Shown in pieces: positions 33,747-45,712 of a stretch of DNA of 64,000 nucleotides. The number at the start of each line of letters is the position of its first letter. The first letter of the stretch is position 1. The notes under the pieces were generated by a model. It did not search any database. It had not been told where the DNA came from and saw nothing but the letters and a program-made list of their open reading frames with translations. Source of the DNA: Eucommia ulmoides (lineage: Eukaryota > Streptophyta > Magnoliopsida > Garryales > Eucommiaceae); the NCBI GenBank assembly GCA_016647705.1, contig CM028328.1, positions 11,526,614 through 11,590,613 on the forward strand, read 5' to 3'. Made by a program: the position numbers and the translations under genes.

Positions 33747-34004
33747 GATGATATATGTATTTTTGTTTTTACACAAGAGTAAAAAAGGTCTTTGGTCTAA
33801 CCAGAAAGTCCATGTTTTCTTAATGAATTGAATTGATTGAGGTCTTGAATAGATTAGACAAAATTTTCTCAATTTGCTTCTACAATATATGGTTTTTATG
33901 ACTTCTCACATTTCTAAATCTTATTTGTTATGGCTGAAGGTATGTGTTATTGGGCTTCCGCTTTTATTTTATTCAAAATTAATCATAATAATATTGTTTA
34001 CAAT

Positions 34005-34016
34005 TGGTATCAGAGC
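34005..34016 (+). other. Orphan primer-binding site, possible LTR end
   Basis: TGGTATCAGAGC, complementary to the 3' end of initiator methionine tRNA, follows TTGTTTACAAT. This is how many Copia and TRIM 5' LTRs end, but no paired LTR was found nearby, so it marks at most a degraded element. Confidence 0.35.
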
Positions 34017-34781
34017 AGTATCTCTAGTTTAGCTTTCAATTCTGGTGAAAATTTCGATATGGAATTTCTTTGATTGCATTATCCATGATTATGATTTGTT
34101 GCAAAATTGTATTTTTCATTCATTAGGATTTGTAATTCTTTCATATTTATTTTTAAAAAAATTATTTTAGCAAATCTAATTGGATAATTAAATTCCTTGT
34201 GAAATTATGGGAAAAAACGGTTTTTGAATCGTCCATAACGGACTTAAATTGGTTGAAATATTGTAATTTTAAATTCTAGGTCATTTTCAGATCAGGTATC
34301 TAATTGTAGACCCTGTTGGAGGTTGAAGACTACCATTGTTTTGGACTCTTTCGGATTTGGGCTTGAATTTGGCCTTTGTGGGACTTGTGTTAAAGAGGAA
34401 TGTAAGGACCAGTGGGTTATGGGCCCCTAGTTTGATAATATATATATATATATATTTGTGTGTGTAATGTTATCTACTAAACGTGGAGCGCTATGTTTGA
34501 GAATGAATAAGGAACAAAAACATACTTTTCTCTCTTTTAGTGAGTTTGGCAAAAACATTTACTATTACATAGTGAAATTAATACATAATTTAAAAATGCA
34601 TTTAATACATAATTTAAAAATGCATTTAATATATTATCTTTGTAATTATAATTAAATTAATACATCGAATATATATATATATATTAAAATCGTCATCGAA
34701 TAGAGGGAAAATATAAAGGTTTATAAACTTTTAAATCGTCGTCCAAAAAGTTTATAAAATTTATAATTTTTATTTTATTTT

Positions 34782-35057
34782 TGTTAGGAGGTTCCAACTT
34801 AAAACTATATAGTGCTAAATGGAGTAACTCCTTTGATTTATATAGTGGTTTGAGAACTTTCAAATAAGCGATGTGGAACAGGAATCTAACATCTGCCCTT
34901 GAGTGCAACCTCTGGTTTGCACGAATGATTTGATTAGGAGGGAATGATAAGAAATGCGCAACTCTCGGCCTGCACGGATGATTTGACTACGAGAGAATGA
35001 GAGATCCATAACCTTGGCTCTGATACCATGATAAGAGGTTCGAACTTAAAATCATAT
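34782..35057 (-). mobile_element. TRIM element, left copy (minus strand), 5' LTR truncated
   Basis: On the minus strand: a 29-bp remnant of the 5' LTR end (35057-35029), the primer site TGGTATCAGAGCC (35028-35016), a 124-bp internal region (35015-34892) ending in a purine-rich CTCAAGGGCAGA, and a complete 110-bp 3' LTR (34891-34782, TGTTAGATTCCTG to CCTCCTAACA). It has no coding sequence. The LTR has a plausible TATA (CTATATAAAT). The missing 81 bp of the 5' LTR ends exactly where the next, plus-strand TRIM LTR starts. Confidence 0.85.
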
Positions 35058-35167
35058 TGTTAGATTCCTGTACCACATCGCTTATTTGAGAGTTCCCAAA
35101 CCACTATATAAATTAAAAGAGTTACTCCACTTAGCACCATATGGTTTTAAGTTGGAATCTCCTAACT
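35058..35167 (+). mobile_element. TRIM LTR in plus orientation, joined to the Copia 2 interior
   Basis: TGTTAGATTCCTG to CTCCTAACT, 110 bp, the same LTR family as 34782-34891 (inverted) and 39612-39721 (inverted). It is directly followed by a primer-site-like TGATATTAGAGC (35168-35179) and then by Copia, not TRIM, internal sequence. The Copia therefore carries a foreign 5' LTR. Confidence 0.85.
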
Positions 35168-36031
35168 TGATATTAGAGCATGTCTTTCTTGAACCTATTC
35201 TTTCTAAACATTTTTTTCTTTTGAAATCCTAAAGCTTTTACTGTCGCTTTCTCTTTTCACCTGTGTTTTTCGTCACTGTTATAGGCTTCATCGCTACTCC
35301 GGTATCAACAACCACCCCACCACCGTCTTTGTCTTGCAGAGACGAACACAACGTTGGCAAAATCACCGCCACCGGAGAAGTCACGCGCCGTCACGCGCAT
35401 CCTAAAGCCTGCAGTACCACCAGAATTCGCCATCACTGATTTTTGCTTCTACCACCCCAACCGGTAATCAAATTTCACCACCCACCATATCATTACCTTC
35501 GTCTTGAAGAGACGATTCTAACGTCACCACAACCACCGTCAACAGACATCTCACGCGCCCATACATGCGCCGAAACTGAGATTCACTATTGCGCGTCAGA
35601 TCTACGCGCCACTACTCCAAATCACAGATCCTCTCTGCCACATCAACGCCAACTAGGTGCCACGCCATCAGCCACGTCAGCGTTACTGCCACGTCATCGT
35701 ATGTCACTGCCACCTCATCACCACGTCAGCGGTTGACCAGGCCACATCATCAGTTGACCAGCCACATCAATTCCCAGCAATCCCTCTTGCCACGTCATCG
35801 GTTTAGCAAAGGAACTTTCTTTGGCCTGGTTTAGGGCTTTTTAGACCAGTTTTCTGCATAATTGGACCGGTTCTTAGGATTTTTGACGCTCTGATTCTGT
35901 TTTTGGCCTCTGGTTTGTGATTTGAGACTCACATAATATATTTTCCTTTATATTCGTGTGGTTTCTACGCCAGTTCACCCATTCTTGCCGGTTCTTGGAG
36001 ATTCAATATCGGTTCTTGGACAATTTTGGCA

Positions 36032-36513
36032 TTATGAATTCATCCGTGACAACAATTTCTCCAGGTTCAACAGCGATATCTGTGGGTTCTTCGCTCATTA
36101 TCAATGCCAAAGAGGGTTTCGATCCTGCCTCCATCACTGTTACCCTGTCTATTGTAGATTTGGCTTCACTTCATATCTTCTCTAAAAATGGTACAAACAT
36201 TTTCCCTATTCTCTCACTTACTACAAGTAACTCTTCTTGGTTCTTTGATTCTGCCTGTTGTAATCACATAACATCTGATCCCATTATTTTTTCAACCAAA
36301 CTATCTGCAATGAATATCCCTAGTATTCATACTGCTGATGGTTCTCAAATGTCTGTTTCCCATACCGGTCAGATTTCTACTTCCCATATTTCTATTCCTG
36401 ACACGTATTTGATTCCAAAACTCACCTTAAATATCTTGTCTGTTGGGCAATTTTGTGAATTGGGATTTGAAGTTATATTTTCTAATAGTGGTTATCGTGT
36501 GCAGGATTCTTGA
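36032..36513 (+). pseudogene. gag/protease-region remnant of Copia 2
   Basis: MNSSVTTISPGS start; SLHIFSKNGTNIFPILS and WFFDSACCNHITSDP correspond to the Copia protease region, here followed by the GAG-pre-integrase lead (MSVSHTGQ, YLIPKLTLNILSVGQFCELG). It ends in a TGA at 36511-36513. The codons before the ATG (from about 35956) stay open in another frame. Most of a normal gag (UBN2 domain and zinc knuckle) is not present. Confidence 0.7.
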
Positions 36514-36693
36514 ACAGGAGAAACTCTTGGGACTGGTCATAAGGTTGGACGCCTATTTGAACTTACCAGTTTGTACCTTCCATCTCCAAATCCACCATAA
36601 CCACATATCTCTTCATCAACCTGTGCAACCTCACCACCACCGCCAGTATCCTCTTCCTTATCGTCATCCTCATCCTGATCTCCACAACCACCA

Positions 36694-39300
36694 GTGTTTC
36701 TCTCACTATCCCAAATTTGGCATGTTTGTTTAGGCCACACTTCATCTAACCGACTCAAATCACTTATATCTATCGGTCAATTAGGTTCAGTTCAGCATGA
36801 GTCCTTCAAATGTATCCATTGCCAACTTGCAAAACAATCAACCATACATTTCAAAGAGAGTCAATCTATTTCTCTTGCACCATTTGATCTAATTCATTGT
36901 GATATTTGGGGGCCTTCTCCCCATTCATCGATGGGTGATTTTCGTTACTTTGTTATCTTTGTGGACGACTACTCTAAATATATATGGTTGTTTCTTATGA
37001 AACATCGATCCGAACTATTCTAAATATATTATGAGTTTTCTTCTATGGTTCAAATCCAATTTTTTAGAAATATTAAAGTTTTTCACTCAGATAATGCAAT
37101 AAAATATAAGGATCGTGCTTCCTTAACCTGCTTCGCAAAAATGGCACGCTCTCCCATTACTCATGTCCTAGTACATCTTAACAAAATGGATGAGTCGAAC
37201 CCAAATATAGACATATTCTTGACACATCTCATGCTCTCCTCATTTCTTCATCATGTCCTAAGCATTTTTTGGGTGATACTGCCTTCACAACCGTCTACAC
37301 AATAAACTGTGTCCCTTCTACTACAATCCAAAATCAGTCTCCATTTGAATGCCTTTTCAGTAAACCTCCCAATTACTCTGAACTTAGAGTCTTTGGTTGC
37401 GTCAGCTTTATTTTTCTTAAACCGCATGAACACAACAAACTGGAACCAAAGGCTCGCCTGTGTTGTTTTATTGGATATGACCTCGAACACAAAGGGTATC
37501 GGTGTTGAGATCCCATTTCTAAAACCCTTCGTATCTCGCTACATGTCATTTTTTGGGAAAATCTATTTTCTTCCTTATAGTCATTTGACATGTCCACCCT
37601 CACCAACTCCAGATATTTTACTGATCCATCCACTGAGTTATTTCTAGATGATATAGTTTCAGGTACTGTTGAGTCCACTCTAGTACCACCAGTTGAGCCT
37701 AGCCCTGCACCTTATGCTGAGTCCACCATAGACCCACCAGTTGAACCCACTCTAGAACTACTAGTTGATCGCACCCTTCTAACTCCAGCAACCATGCCTG
37801 AGATTTCTCTTGTGGCCGATAATCCTGTATTGCCTTACTTTGAAACCCACGCCCCAGATTACCCTCGTCGATCTACCAGGGTAGCTCATCTTCCACATTA
37901 TCTTTCTGATTTTCATTATTTTTCTACTATACTTCATCTGCATGAGCCTCAATCCTATAAAGAGGCTAGTACTAATCTTCTTTGGCAGAAAGCAATGAAC
38001 GAATAACTTCAGACTCTCGCCAAAACTCATACCTGGGATATTGTTGATCTGCCCTTGGAAAAACTCTTATTGGGTGCAAATGGGCGTTTAAGATCAAGAC
38101 ACTTTCTGATGGCTCTGTTGAATAATATAAAGCCTGACTTGTTGTCAAGGGATTTGTTTAGGAATATGACATTGACTATGAAGAGACATTTTCTCCAGTG
38201 GCGAGGATAACATATGTCCGTATACTTCTTGCCGTCGCCGCCATTCGAAAATAGACTCCATTTCAAATGGATGTCAAAAATGTATTTCTCAATGGAGATC
38301 TTCTTGAGGAAGTCTATATGCATACCCCTCCCGGCCTGGCTGCTCTTCGAAATAAAGTTTGTCGCCTTCGTCATGCCCTATATGGTTTGAAACAAGCTCC
38401 ACGTGCCTGATTTACCAAATTCAACCCTACTATTCATCAATTTGGGTTCACACCTAGTGCTCATGATTCGGCTCTGTTTATTCGCCATACTGGCAACGGT
38501 ATTATCCTTCTCTCACTGTATGTGGATGATATGGTTATTACTGGAGATGATCTATGTGGTATTTCTGAACTCAAAAAGTTCATCAGTGGGCAATTCAAGA
38601 TGAAAGATCTTGGCGTGCTCACCTACTTCCTTGGCCTTGAAGTCTCATCTGGTTCTGATGGATATTTTCTCTCTCAGGTCAAGTATGCCTCGGATCTCAT
38701 TTTCAAGGCTGGGATCACTACTCAACCACTACCACTACTCCTCTCGAGCCGAACGTTAGACTTACCCCACTTGATGGTTCACCTCTTTAGGATGCCACTA
38801 TATATTACTAATTAGTTGGAAGTCTTGTATATCTTACTGTCACTCGCCCTGACATTACTTATGTCGTTCATCAGGTCTGCCAGTTCTTGTCCGTTCTTTC
38901 GGTATGTCAAGGGTACTTTATTTCATGGGCATCATTTCTTAGCTCAGTCTGCTCCCATCTTGCAAGCTTATTCTGATGCCGATTGGGTCGGAGACCCCAC
39001 CAACGAACGTTCAACCACTGGTTATTATTTTTTTTTGGGCAATTCTCTTATTTCCTGGCGTAGTAAGAAACAAACTGTGGTTGCTTACTCCAGTACTGAA
39101 GCTGAATATTGTGTCATGGCTGATGCAACTCAAGAACTTATCTGGCTTCAATGGCTACCTCTGAAATGGGCATCTCTTTTCTTGTTGCCACTACCCTATA
39201 CTGTGACAACATGAGTGCTATTCAGATCACTCACAATGATGTATTCCACGAGTGTACAAAATAATTCGAGACTGATTGTCATTTCATCCGTTATCACATT
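36694..39300 (+). pseudogene. pol remnant of Copia 2 (integrase, RT, RNase H)
   Basis: In shifting frames: GAG-pre-integrase/integrase zinc region (HVCLGH, CIHC; 36721-36840), integrase (DLIHCDIWGP at about 36887, FVDDYSKY, FHSDNA at about 37081). The segment with the catalytic Glu is scrambled. Then SELRVFGC (about 37378), RT ([20 protein letters not shown] at about 38262; an intact YVDD at 38518-38529; YFLGLEVSSGSDGYF), and RNase H (DADWVGDPTNERSTTGYYFF at about 38976; STEAEY at about 39094). Part of the region between RT and RNase H (about 38816-38905) is deleted. Confidence 0.85.
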
Positions 39301-39448
39301 CTCCAGAATACAGTTCGTCTACAATCCGTTAGTTCAGCCGATCAAACAACAGACATTTTCACTAAAGCTCATCCACCCGGACATTTTCACTATCTGGTTT
39401 CCAAACTTAAATTCACCTCTCACTTACTGCCTTGAGTTTGAGGGGGGA

Positions 39449-39610
39449 TGTTAATGTAATAATGGGCTTAAGTCTACTTAGGCCTATTAGGTCAAACCCT
39501 AACCCCATCATCCCCTATATATACTTGTGTATATGGTATTTATAAATCTGTATCTCTTTTACATAATATCAATATATCGTTCATGTTCCCACTTCTCAAT
39601 TATCTTAACA
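39449..39610 (+). mobile_element. 3' LTR of Copia 2
   Basis: 162 bp, bounded by TGTTAA and TTAACA. It matches 39859-40018 in inverted orientation. One base (39611) separates it from the inverted TRIM LTR. Confidence 0.9.
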
Positions 39611-39611
39611 T

Positions 39612-39858
39612 TGTTAGGAGGTTCCAATTTAAAACCTTATGGTGCTAAGTGAAGTAACTCCTTTGATTTATATAGTGGTTTGGAAACTCTCAAATAAGCG
39701 ATGTGAGACAAGAATCTAACACCTTCCCTTGAGTGCAACCTCTGATTTGCACGAATGATTTGATTACGAGGGAATGATAAGAAATGTGAAACCCTCGGCT
39801 TGCACGGATGATTTGACTATGAGGGAATGAGAGACTCATAACCTTGGCTCTGATACCA
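39612..39858 (-). mobile_element. TRIM interior and 3' LTR (right copy), joined to a Copia 5' LTR
   Basis: On the minus strand: primer site TGGTATCAGAGCC (39858-39846), a TRIM internal region (39845-39722) closely similar to 35015-34892, and a complete 110-bp TRIM 3' LTR (39721-39612). Upstream of the primer site, where a TRIM 5' LTR should be, stands a Copia LTR (39859-40018). Confidence 0.85.
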
Positions 39859-40018
39859 TTATGATAATTGAGAAGTGAGAACATGAATGATATATTGATA
39901 TTATGCAAAGAGACACAGATTTACAAACACCATATACACAAGTATATATAGGAGAAGAGGGGGTTGGAGTTTGCCCTAATGGGCCTAGGTGGGCTTAAGC
40001 CCATTATTGCATTAACCA
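39859..40018 (-). mobile_element. Copia LTR, inverted, next to a TRIM interior
   Basis: The reverse complement begins TGGTTAATGCAATAATGGGC and ends CACTTCTCAATTATC; it is a close match to 39449-39610. It precedes the primer site at 39858, as a 5' LTR should. Confidence 0.9.
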
Positions 40019-40497
40019 TTTTGATCATTTTAAGACAACGATTGAGAACAAATTATTTTCAGTGTTAAAATAAAAAAGTTTATAAAAGGGATCAAAATAA
40101 AAAAGTTCATAAAAATTATTTTTGGACTAAATTGATCAAATTAAAATAAATTTTTAAAACTTTACCACATTTTATTTGAGCAATTATAATTTTTAAAAGT
40201 CAATAAATTGAAATCAAAATTTTGAAAAAAAAAGTAATTCTAACCCAAAAATTTAAGTATTTTTAGAAATTCATGAAATTGACAAACAATGAAAAATTAT
40301 TTTTTGAATTTTGAATAATTCAATTTTTATTTTTTTTATAATTATTTGAGGAGGAAGATGATAATAATTAAAGAATATAAAAAATAAAAGAAAAATATAA
40401 GAAAATAAAGACCAAAAAAAAAAAAAAACACTATCTTTTTTTCAAGTACACTTAGGTCTAATCTATAGCTCACAAATATAAAAAATACTATAATTTA
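40019..40497. other. No gene seen; AT-rich DNA
   Basis: Low-complexity AT-rich sequence with no recognised repeat ends. Confidence 0.55.
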
Positions 40498-42406
40498 TGT
40501 TGAATCCAAGGTTTTGATAAATATTTAAGTGTTGATATTTTTTGTGGAACTAATAATTTTATCGAGTGTTTCAGATTTATAGTTCCATGCATTTGATTAA
40601 GAATAAATTTTGATGAAAAAAATATAAAAGGTGCAAGATGGATATGAAGAAAATGTGAAGAGTTTTGAAAACGCTAAAGAAAACTAGATGAAAACAACTC
40701 TTTATTTTTATACTCTTAATGCAACTAAATTAAGATCACGCACGACATTTCAAATGAGTTAATTCTATGCGTGTTACGATAAGAAGGGATAAATTTAAGA
40801 TACTAAAATAAGATATTTTATGTGCTACTTATGTGAAATGATTTTGATAATTGACCTAATTGAAAAATGTATTTTAAAGTATAAAATATTGTGTTGTCGA
40901 GTCAATTAGGTCAATCGGCAAAAGGGGTCGGTTGACTTAATGAAACATTGAGTTTTTGGAATTAAAATGGAGTTCTACTACTCTAATCGGTCAACAGAGA
41001 AAAGCAATCGGTCAACCGTTTGAAACAGTGGCTAAAATGAATGAGGAAGTGAGCACTCTGATAAATTTGGTCAACCAAATAGATAGGGTCAGTCAACCAT
41101 TTGGGTACAGTCGGTCAACCGTCTGGTACAATAAGTCAACCAACTCCTATAGTGAAATCAACAACTATTTTGTTATTTTGGTCAAAACTATCCATTGTTT
41201 TATGATTCCAAGAGAGATTTTTAGAAGATTTAAGAATAATTCAAATCTACATGACTTATTATATGATCCCTATTGATATAATCCATATACTTTGCGATTA
41301 TTTTAATTTAAATGATTTAATACGAGTGATTCTTTATAAGTTATTAATCTAAAGTGCTTTGACATCACCGATTTGGGTTCTAATTGCAATTCTATCACTG
41401 TCTTCTGTGTTTTCCCGGTGAGATCGTTCCAAGTTTTATTACTTACTTTAAAATTATATTTATCTTGATTACTTGGTTTATGATTACTAGAAAATCGTTT
41501 TAAACTTAAAATTCTGAAGAAAAAAAAGATTAAACGATTTTTGTCTGATTATCTGATTACGTGCTAAATTTGTACTGCCCACTTTATTTATTAATCAGAT
41601 TTTAATTAACTCTCATTGTTTCTATCACGTAATAATTATTCAGGACATTAATTGAGTATATTCGTATTGAGGTGGTAAAAACTCCATGTGGGAAGAAACT
41701 CATATTTTTTGTATTTGTGAGTTTGAGTGTATTAGACATGTTTGGAACGGTGTCCAGTTAGGGTAGTTAAGTTTTTATCTTTTTCCTATGAAAAAAATTA
41801 GGGTTTCATCTTTATCCTGGTAAAAAAGTTAAAATATTCTTTTCTTTAGAAAAGAATTATGTTTTGATTCATCCTGCAATTAAATCATTTTAAGTGATTG
41901 TAAAGATTCTTCCTAAGCTTGCGAAAAGAATAAGTGAGAAAGTAGTAGGTTTAATCTTTAGCCTGGTAAAAGAATTAAGTTTTGATTATACCTGTAATAG
42001 AATTAAGTTAGTCTTGAGTCTGGTAAAAAGATATGGTTCTTCCTGAGCCTGTGAAAAGGATAATTGTAAAGGTTGATTTGGAGCCTGTGAAAAGAATTGA
42101 CATTGTAAGGGTTTGGTTCCTACCAGGGAAAGGAATCAGGGGTTTAGTGGATTGCGAATCTCCGTGGAGCTTGGGGGACTGGATGTAGGTAAGTGTAGCG
42201 TAACAAACTAACATATATTGTTTTGTGCTGCATTAATTTATTCTTTATATTGTATTTGGGTGTGCACTTAGTATTAAACACATATTCAATGCGTAAAAAA
42301 ATAATAATCTATCTAGAAAAATTGATTATTTGTGTTTAAAGGAATTAATTATTTTTTTTAGGAACTACCCAATTCATCCTCTCTTAGGTGGCTTTTTGGG
42401 CCAACA
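40498..42406 (+). mobile_element. SIRE/Maximus-like LTR, copy A (plus strand)
   Basis: It starts TGTTGAATCCAAGGTTTTGA and ends TTTTTGGGCCAACA, 1909 bp. The same ends recur in copies B and D. It holds a cluster of GGTCAACCG-type motifs (40898-41140), then a zone of repeated short pieces CCTGGTAAAA.GA.TTAAG (about 41750-42120). No primer site or PPT adjoins it, so it is probably a solo LTR, but no 5-bp target duplication was found. Confidence 0.6.
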
Positions 42407-42545
42407 GTTTCTTGTCACACTAGCTTTTACCACCTCAATTCAAATTTAAACTCAACTAATATCTCGATAGACTAGTGATAGAAATATGTGAGAAAATAAA
42501 TATAATTTTATCACAATTAAAGTACACAGATTATAAATATAAGAT
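42407..42545 (-). mobile_element. Fragment of the same LTR family (minus strand)
   Basis: TTTTACCACCTCAATTC and CTAATATCTCGATAG correspond to the stretch at 57225-57300 of copy D. It is about 140 bp long, with no ends of its own, lying between copies A and B. Confidence 0.45.
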
Positions 42546-42576
42546 TTACAAAACAAAAAAAAAAAAAAAAAAACCT

Positions 42577-44737
42577 TGTTGGCTCAAAGAGCTACCCAAG
42601 AAGGTGGGGTGAATTGAGTAGTTACCGAAATTTAACAATTAAACACTTAAGCACAAATAATTAATTTTTCTAAATCAATTACTATCTTTATACGTAGCGG
42701 ATATGTATTTAATACTAAGTGCACACCCAAACATAAGATAGAAAATAAATCAATGTAGCACACAAGAATTTATCCTGATTCGGTTAAGTTAATCTTGCCT
42801 ACGTCTAATCTCCTGAGCTCCATGGAGATTCACAATCTACCAAACCCCTTGACTACTTTACCAGGTAGGAATGAAACTCTTACAATTTACGATTCTTTTA
42901 CAAACACAGAATCAACCTTTATAATTTATTCTTTTCACGGGTCAAGAATAAATCTTATCTTTTTACCAGGTTAAGGATAAACCTAAAACTTTCTTACTTA
43001 TCCTTTTCACAGGGAATGATGAACCTTTACAAAGTACTCAAAAATAATTTAATTGCAGGGTGAATGAAAACCTAATTTTTTTTTAAGGGAAAAGAATATT
43101 ACATTTTTACCAGGACAAAGATCAAACCCTAATCATTTTCTCAGGAAAAATGTTCGAAACCTAGTTACCTTGACTAGACACCGTCCCAAATATTTTTAAT
43201 CCACTCAAACTCATAAATACAAAAAATATGAGTTTATTCACACAAGGAGTTTCTACCACTTAATATGAATATACTCAATTAATGTCCTAAATAATTACTG
43301 TGTGATAGATACAATGTGAGACAATTCAAATCTGAGTAATAAATAATGTGGGTAGCATAATTTTAGTGCGTAATCAGATCAAGCTTTTAAATTCAACCCA
43401 AGCAATCAATATAAATAAAACTTTAAAGTGAATTAAAAAGCTTGGATAGATCTTACTAGGAAAACACCGAAGGCGATGACAATGTAGCAAGTAGAACTCA
43501 AATCGGTGACGCCAAGCAACAAGTGCTTTAAATCAAGAAGTTATAACAAATCTCTCGTAAAAATCTCAGCGTAAATCTCACTCTTATAAAAGCTCAAATT
43601 GATTGTTCTTGATGTGTCAAAACTTAATCCTGTAGGTATTATTAAATAGACCTAGAACTAACCCTCTAACAGCTAGTTTTTTAAAGATATGTCATAAAAT
43701 GACATTCGAAGACCTTATATAACATCACCTTTCATTATAGGTATGTTCCACTTAAAAATACTCTTTGAAACTCTCATTTAAGTTGATAAAACTAATCCCA
43801 ATTTAAAATCATAGAAATAGGAAATATTAAATCATTTAAATCAGGAGAATCTCAAAATATTTGGACTATATCAATACGGATCACCTAATATGTTGTTAAT
43901 ACTTCAATTATTTTCAAATCCCCCAAATCTCTTTCTTGGAATCATAAAAAACGGATAGTTTTTTACCAAAAGACCAATTCAGCCGAAATCCCAACTGAAT
44001 CAGTCTGTTGACCGATCCTTACCAGTCAGTTGACCGACTTGTGCCAGCTTCTAATTAGCCATTGGCAAAACACCTGTCGGTTGACCGACCACGCTCAGTT
44101 AGTTGATTGATTGGATTAGTGTCTTCCACTTTTCCACCATTTCATCTATTGACTCAAATGGTTGACTGAGTGGATCAGTGTGCTTACTTTCTTACCCATT
44201 TCAGCTACTATTTTAAACGGTTGACTGACCATCTTCATTTGGTTCACCGATTGGATCAATAGCACTTCGTTTTAACTCCAAAATTCATTATTTGATTCAG
44301 TTGACTAATTGTTTTTCTTGGTTGACCGAATTGACCCGAAATACAACTTTTATACTTTAAAACACAATTTTCAATTAGGTCAATTATCAAATTCATTTCA
44401 CATAAGGATCACATACAATATCTTATTTTAGGATCTTTAACTTATCACTTCTTATCATCACAAACATAAAATTAACTCATTTTAAGTGTCATGTGTGGTT
44501 CTAATTCGGGTTGCATTAAGAGTATATAAGTAAAGAGTTGTTTTCACCTATTTTTCTTCAAAGTCTTCAAAACTCTTCACATCTTCATTAAGTCTATCTT
44601 GCACCCTTTATATTTTCTTCATCAAATCTTCTTCTTAATCACATGCATGAAACTATAAATATGAAACACTCGATAAAACCATTAGTTCCACCAAAACCAT
44701 CAATACTTAATTGTTCATCAAAATCTTGGGTTCAACA
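42577..44737 (-). mobile_element. SIRE/Maximus-like LTR, copy B (minus strand)
   Basis: The reverse strand starts TGTTGAACCCAAGATTTTGA (44737) and ends ATTGAGCC...GCCAACA-like TTTGAGCCAACA at 42577; 2161 bp. It lies tail to tail with copy A and forms with it an inverted repeat of about 4.2 kb. The TTGACC cluster is at 43998-44340. Confidence 0.65.
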
Positions 44738-45712
44738 AAAAGTTTTAAATATTTTCAATATATTTTATCAAAAATGATTTTCACTCACAAAGATGACAAG
44801 GTCAAATTCTCAAGATATTTAAAGCAAGTATAGCACAATTGATTTGAGAAAGCAAAAATAATCTGAATAGATCTCACCACGATTTCCTTCAGAAAAATGT
44901 ATAATAGAAACCCAAAGTGTTTTTGCAAAAATAGCTCCAATTAAGAATTTCTTTACAACTTTCTCTCAAAAATATATTTCAGAAAAATAAATTTTGTATT
45001 TCGAAAAATATGATTTGGTCTTTGACTCTTGATGGATTGAAAGATAAAATTTACAAGTCTATATATAAGTAGTTTAAACATTACCTATAACGACTATATT
45101 TTGAAAGATATGCCCATAAATAATATATATAGGCCTCATATATCAAATATATTTAAATAAGATATATTTAACAAAAAATAGAACTTTTAAACTCTTAATT
45201 TAGGCCCAAAAATATTTTGATTTAAACTTCCCAAATGATAGAAATAAGTTTGACCAAGTAATATATGGACTAAATCATAAGATCTTCAAAATATAAATAG
45301 ATCTTTAAAATATAGTTAAACCCAATAAAATGTAATATCCCAACGTTTAAATTCATGAAAAATGGGTAGAAAATCTTTTAAAAATTTTGTCACATTGGTC
45401 GATTGGTTCACCTGACGGTCGACCGGTTGACCCTCAACGTCTAGATTTCTAGCCTTTGGAGACTAATCGATTGACTAAGCAATTGACCATTTCAGGGTTT
45501 GAATCAATTGTTCAACCATTCGGTCGACCAATTAGTCTAAAACCCCAAAACACCAAACTTGAATCATTTGGTCGATCGGTTCACCTAGCGGTTGACCTTT
45601 CATTCGAAAAATCCAATTTTTTTTTCAATTTTCAAATATTTTCTTGATCGAACTTTTAGGAAAATCATTTAGACATTTAAATTTATCACTTCTTATGATA
45701 AAAAAATATTTA
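44738..45712 (-). mobile_element. Partial, divergent LTR copy of the same family
   Basis: The block CTATAACGACTATATTTTGA (about 45085) and the GGTCGAYYGGTT/GGTTGACC motifs (45397-45600) tie it to the family; the same order of blocks is found in the copy at 45713-46895. Both ends are missing. Confidence 0.45.

Larger units (their letters stand above)
35168..39610 (+). mobile_element. Copia retrotransposon 2 (plus strand), chimeric 5' end
   Basis: Primer-like site 35168-35179, an about 850-bp leader, gag-pol remnants 36032-39300, the PPT TTTGAGGGGGGA (39437-39448) and a 162-bp 3' LTR (39449-39610, TGTTAATGTAATAATGG to CAATTATCTTAACA). It is the same family as Copia 1. Its own 5' LTR is absent from the left end; an inverted copy of the LTR, with primer site, is found at 39846-40018. 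Coding sequence is broken by many stops. Confidence 0.9.

Noticed and set aside
35443..35834. Two Pro/His/Ser-rich frames upstream of Copia 2 gag
   Set aside because: The region aligns with the non-coding leader of Copia 1, where the frames are not kept.
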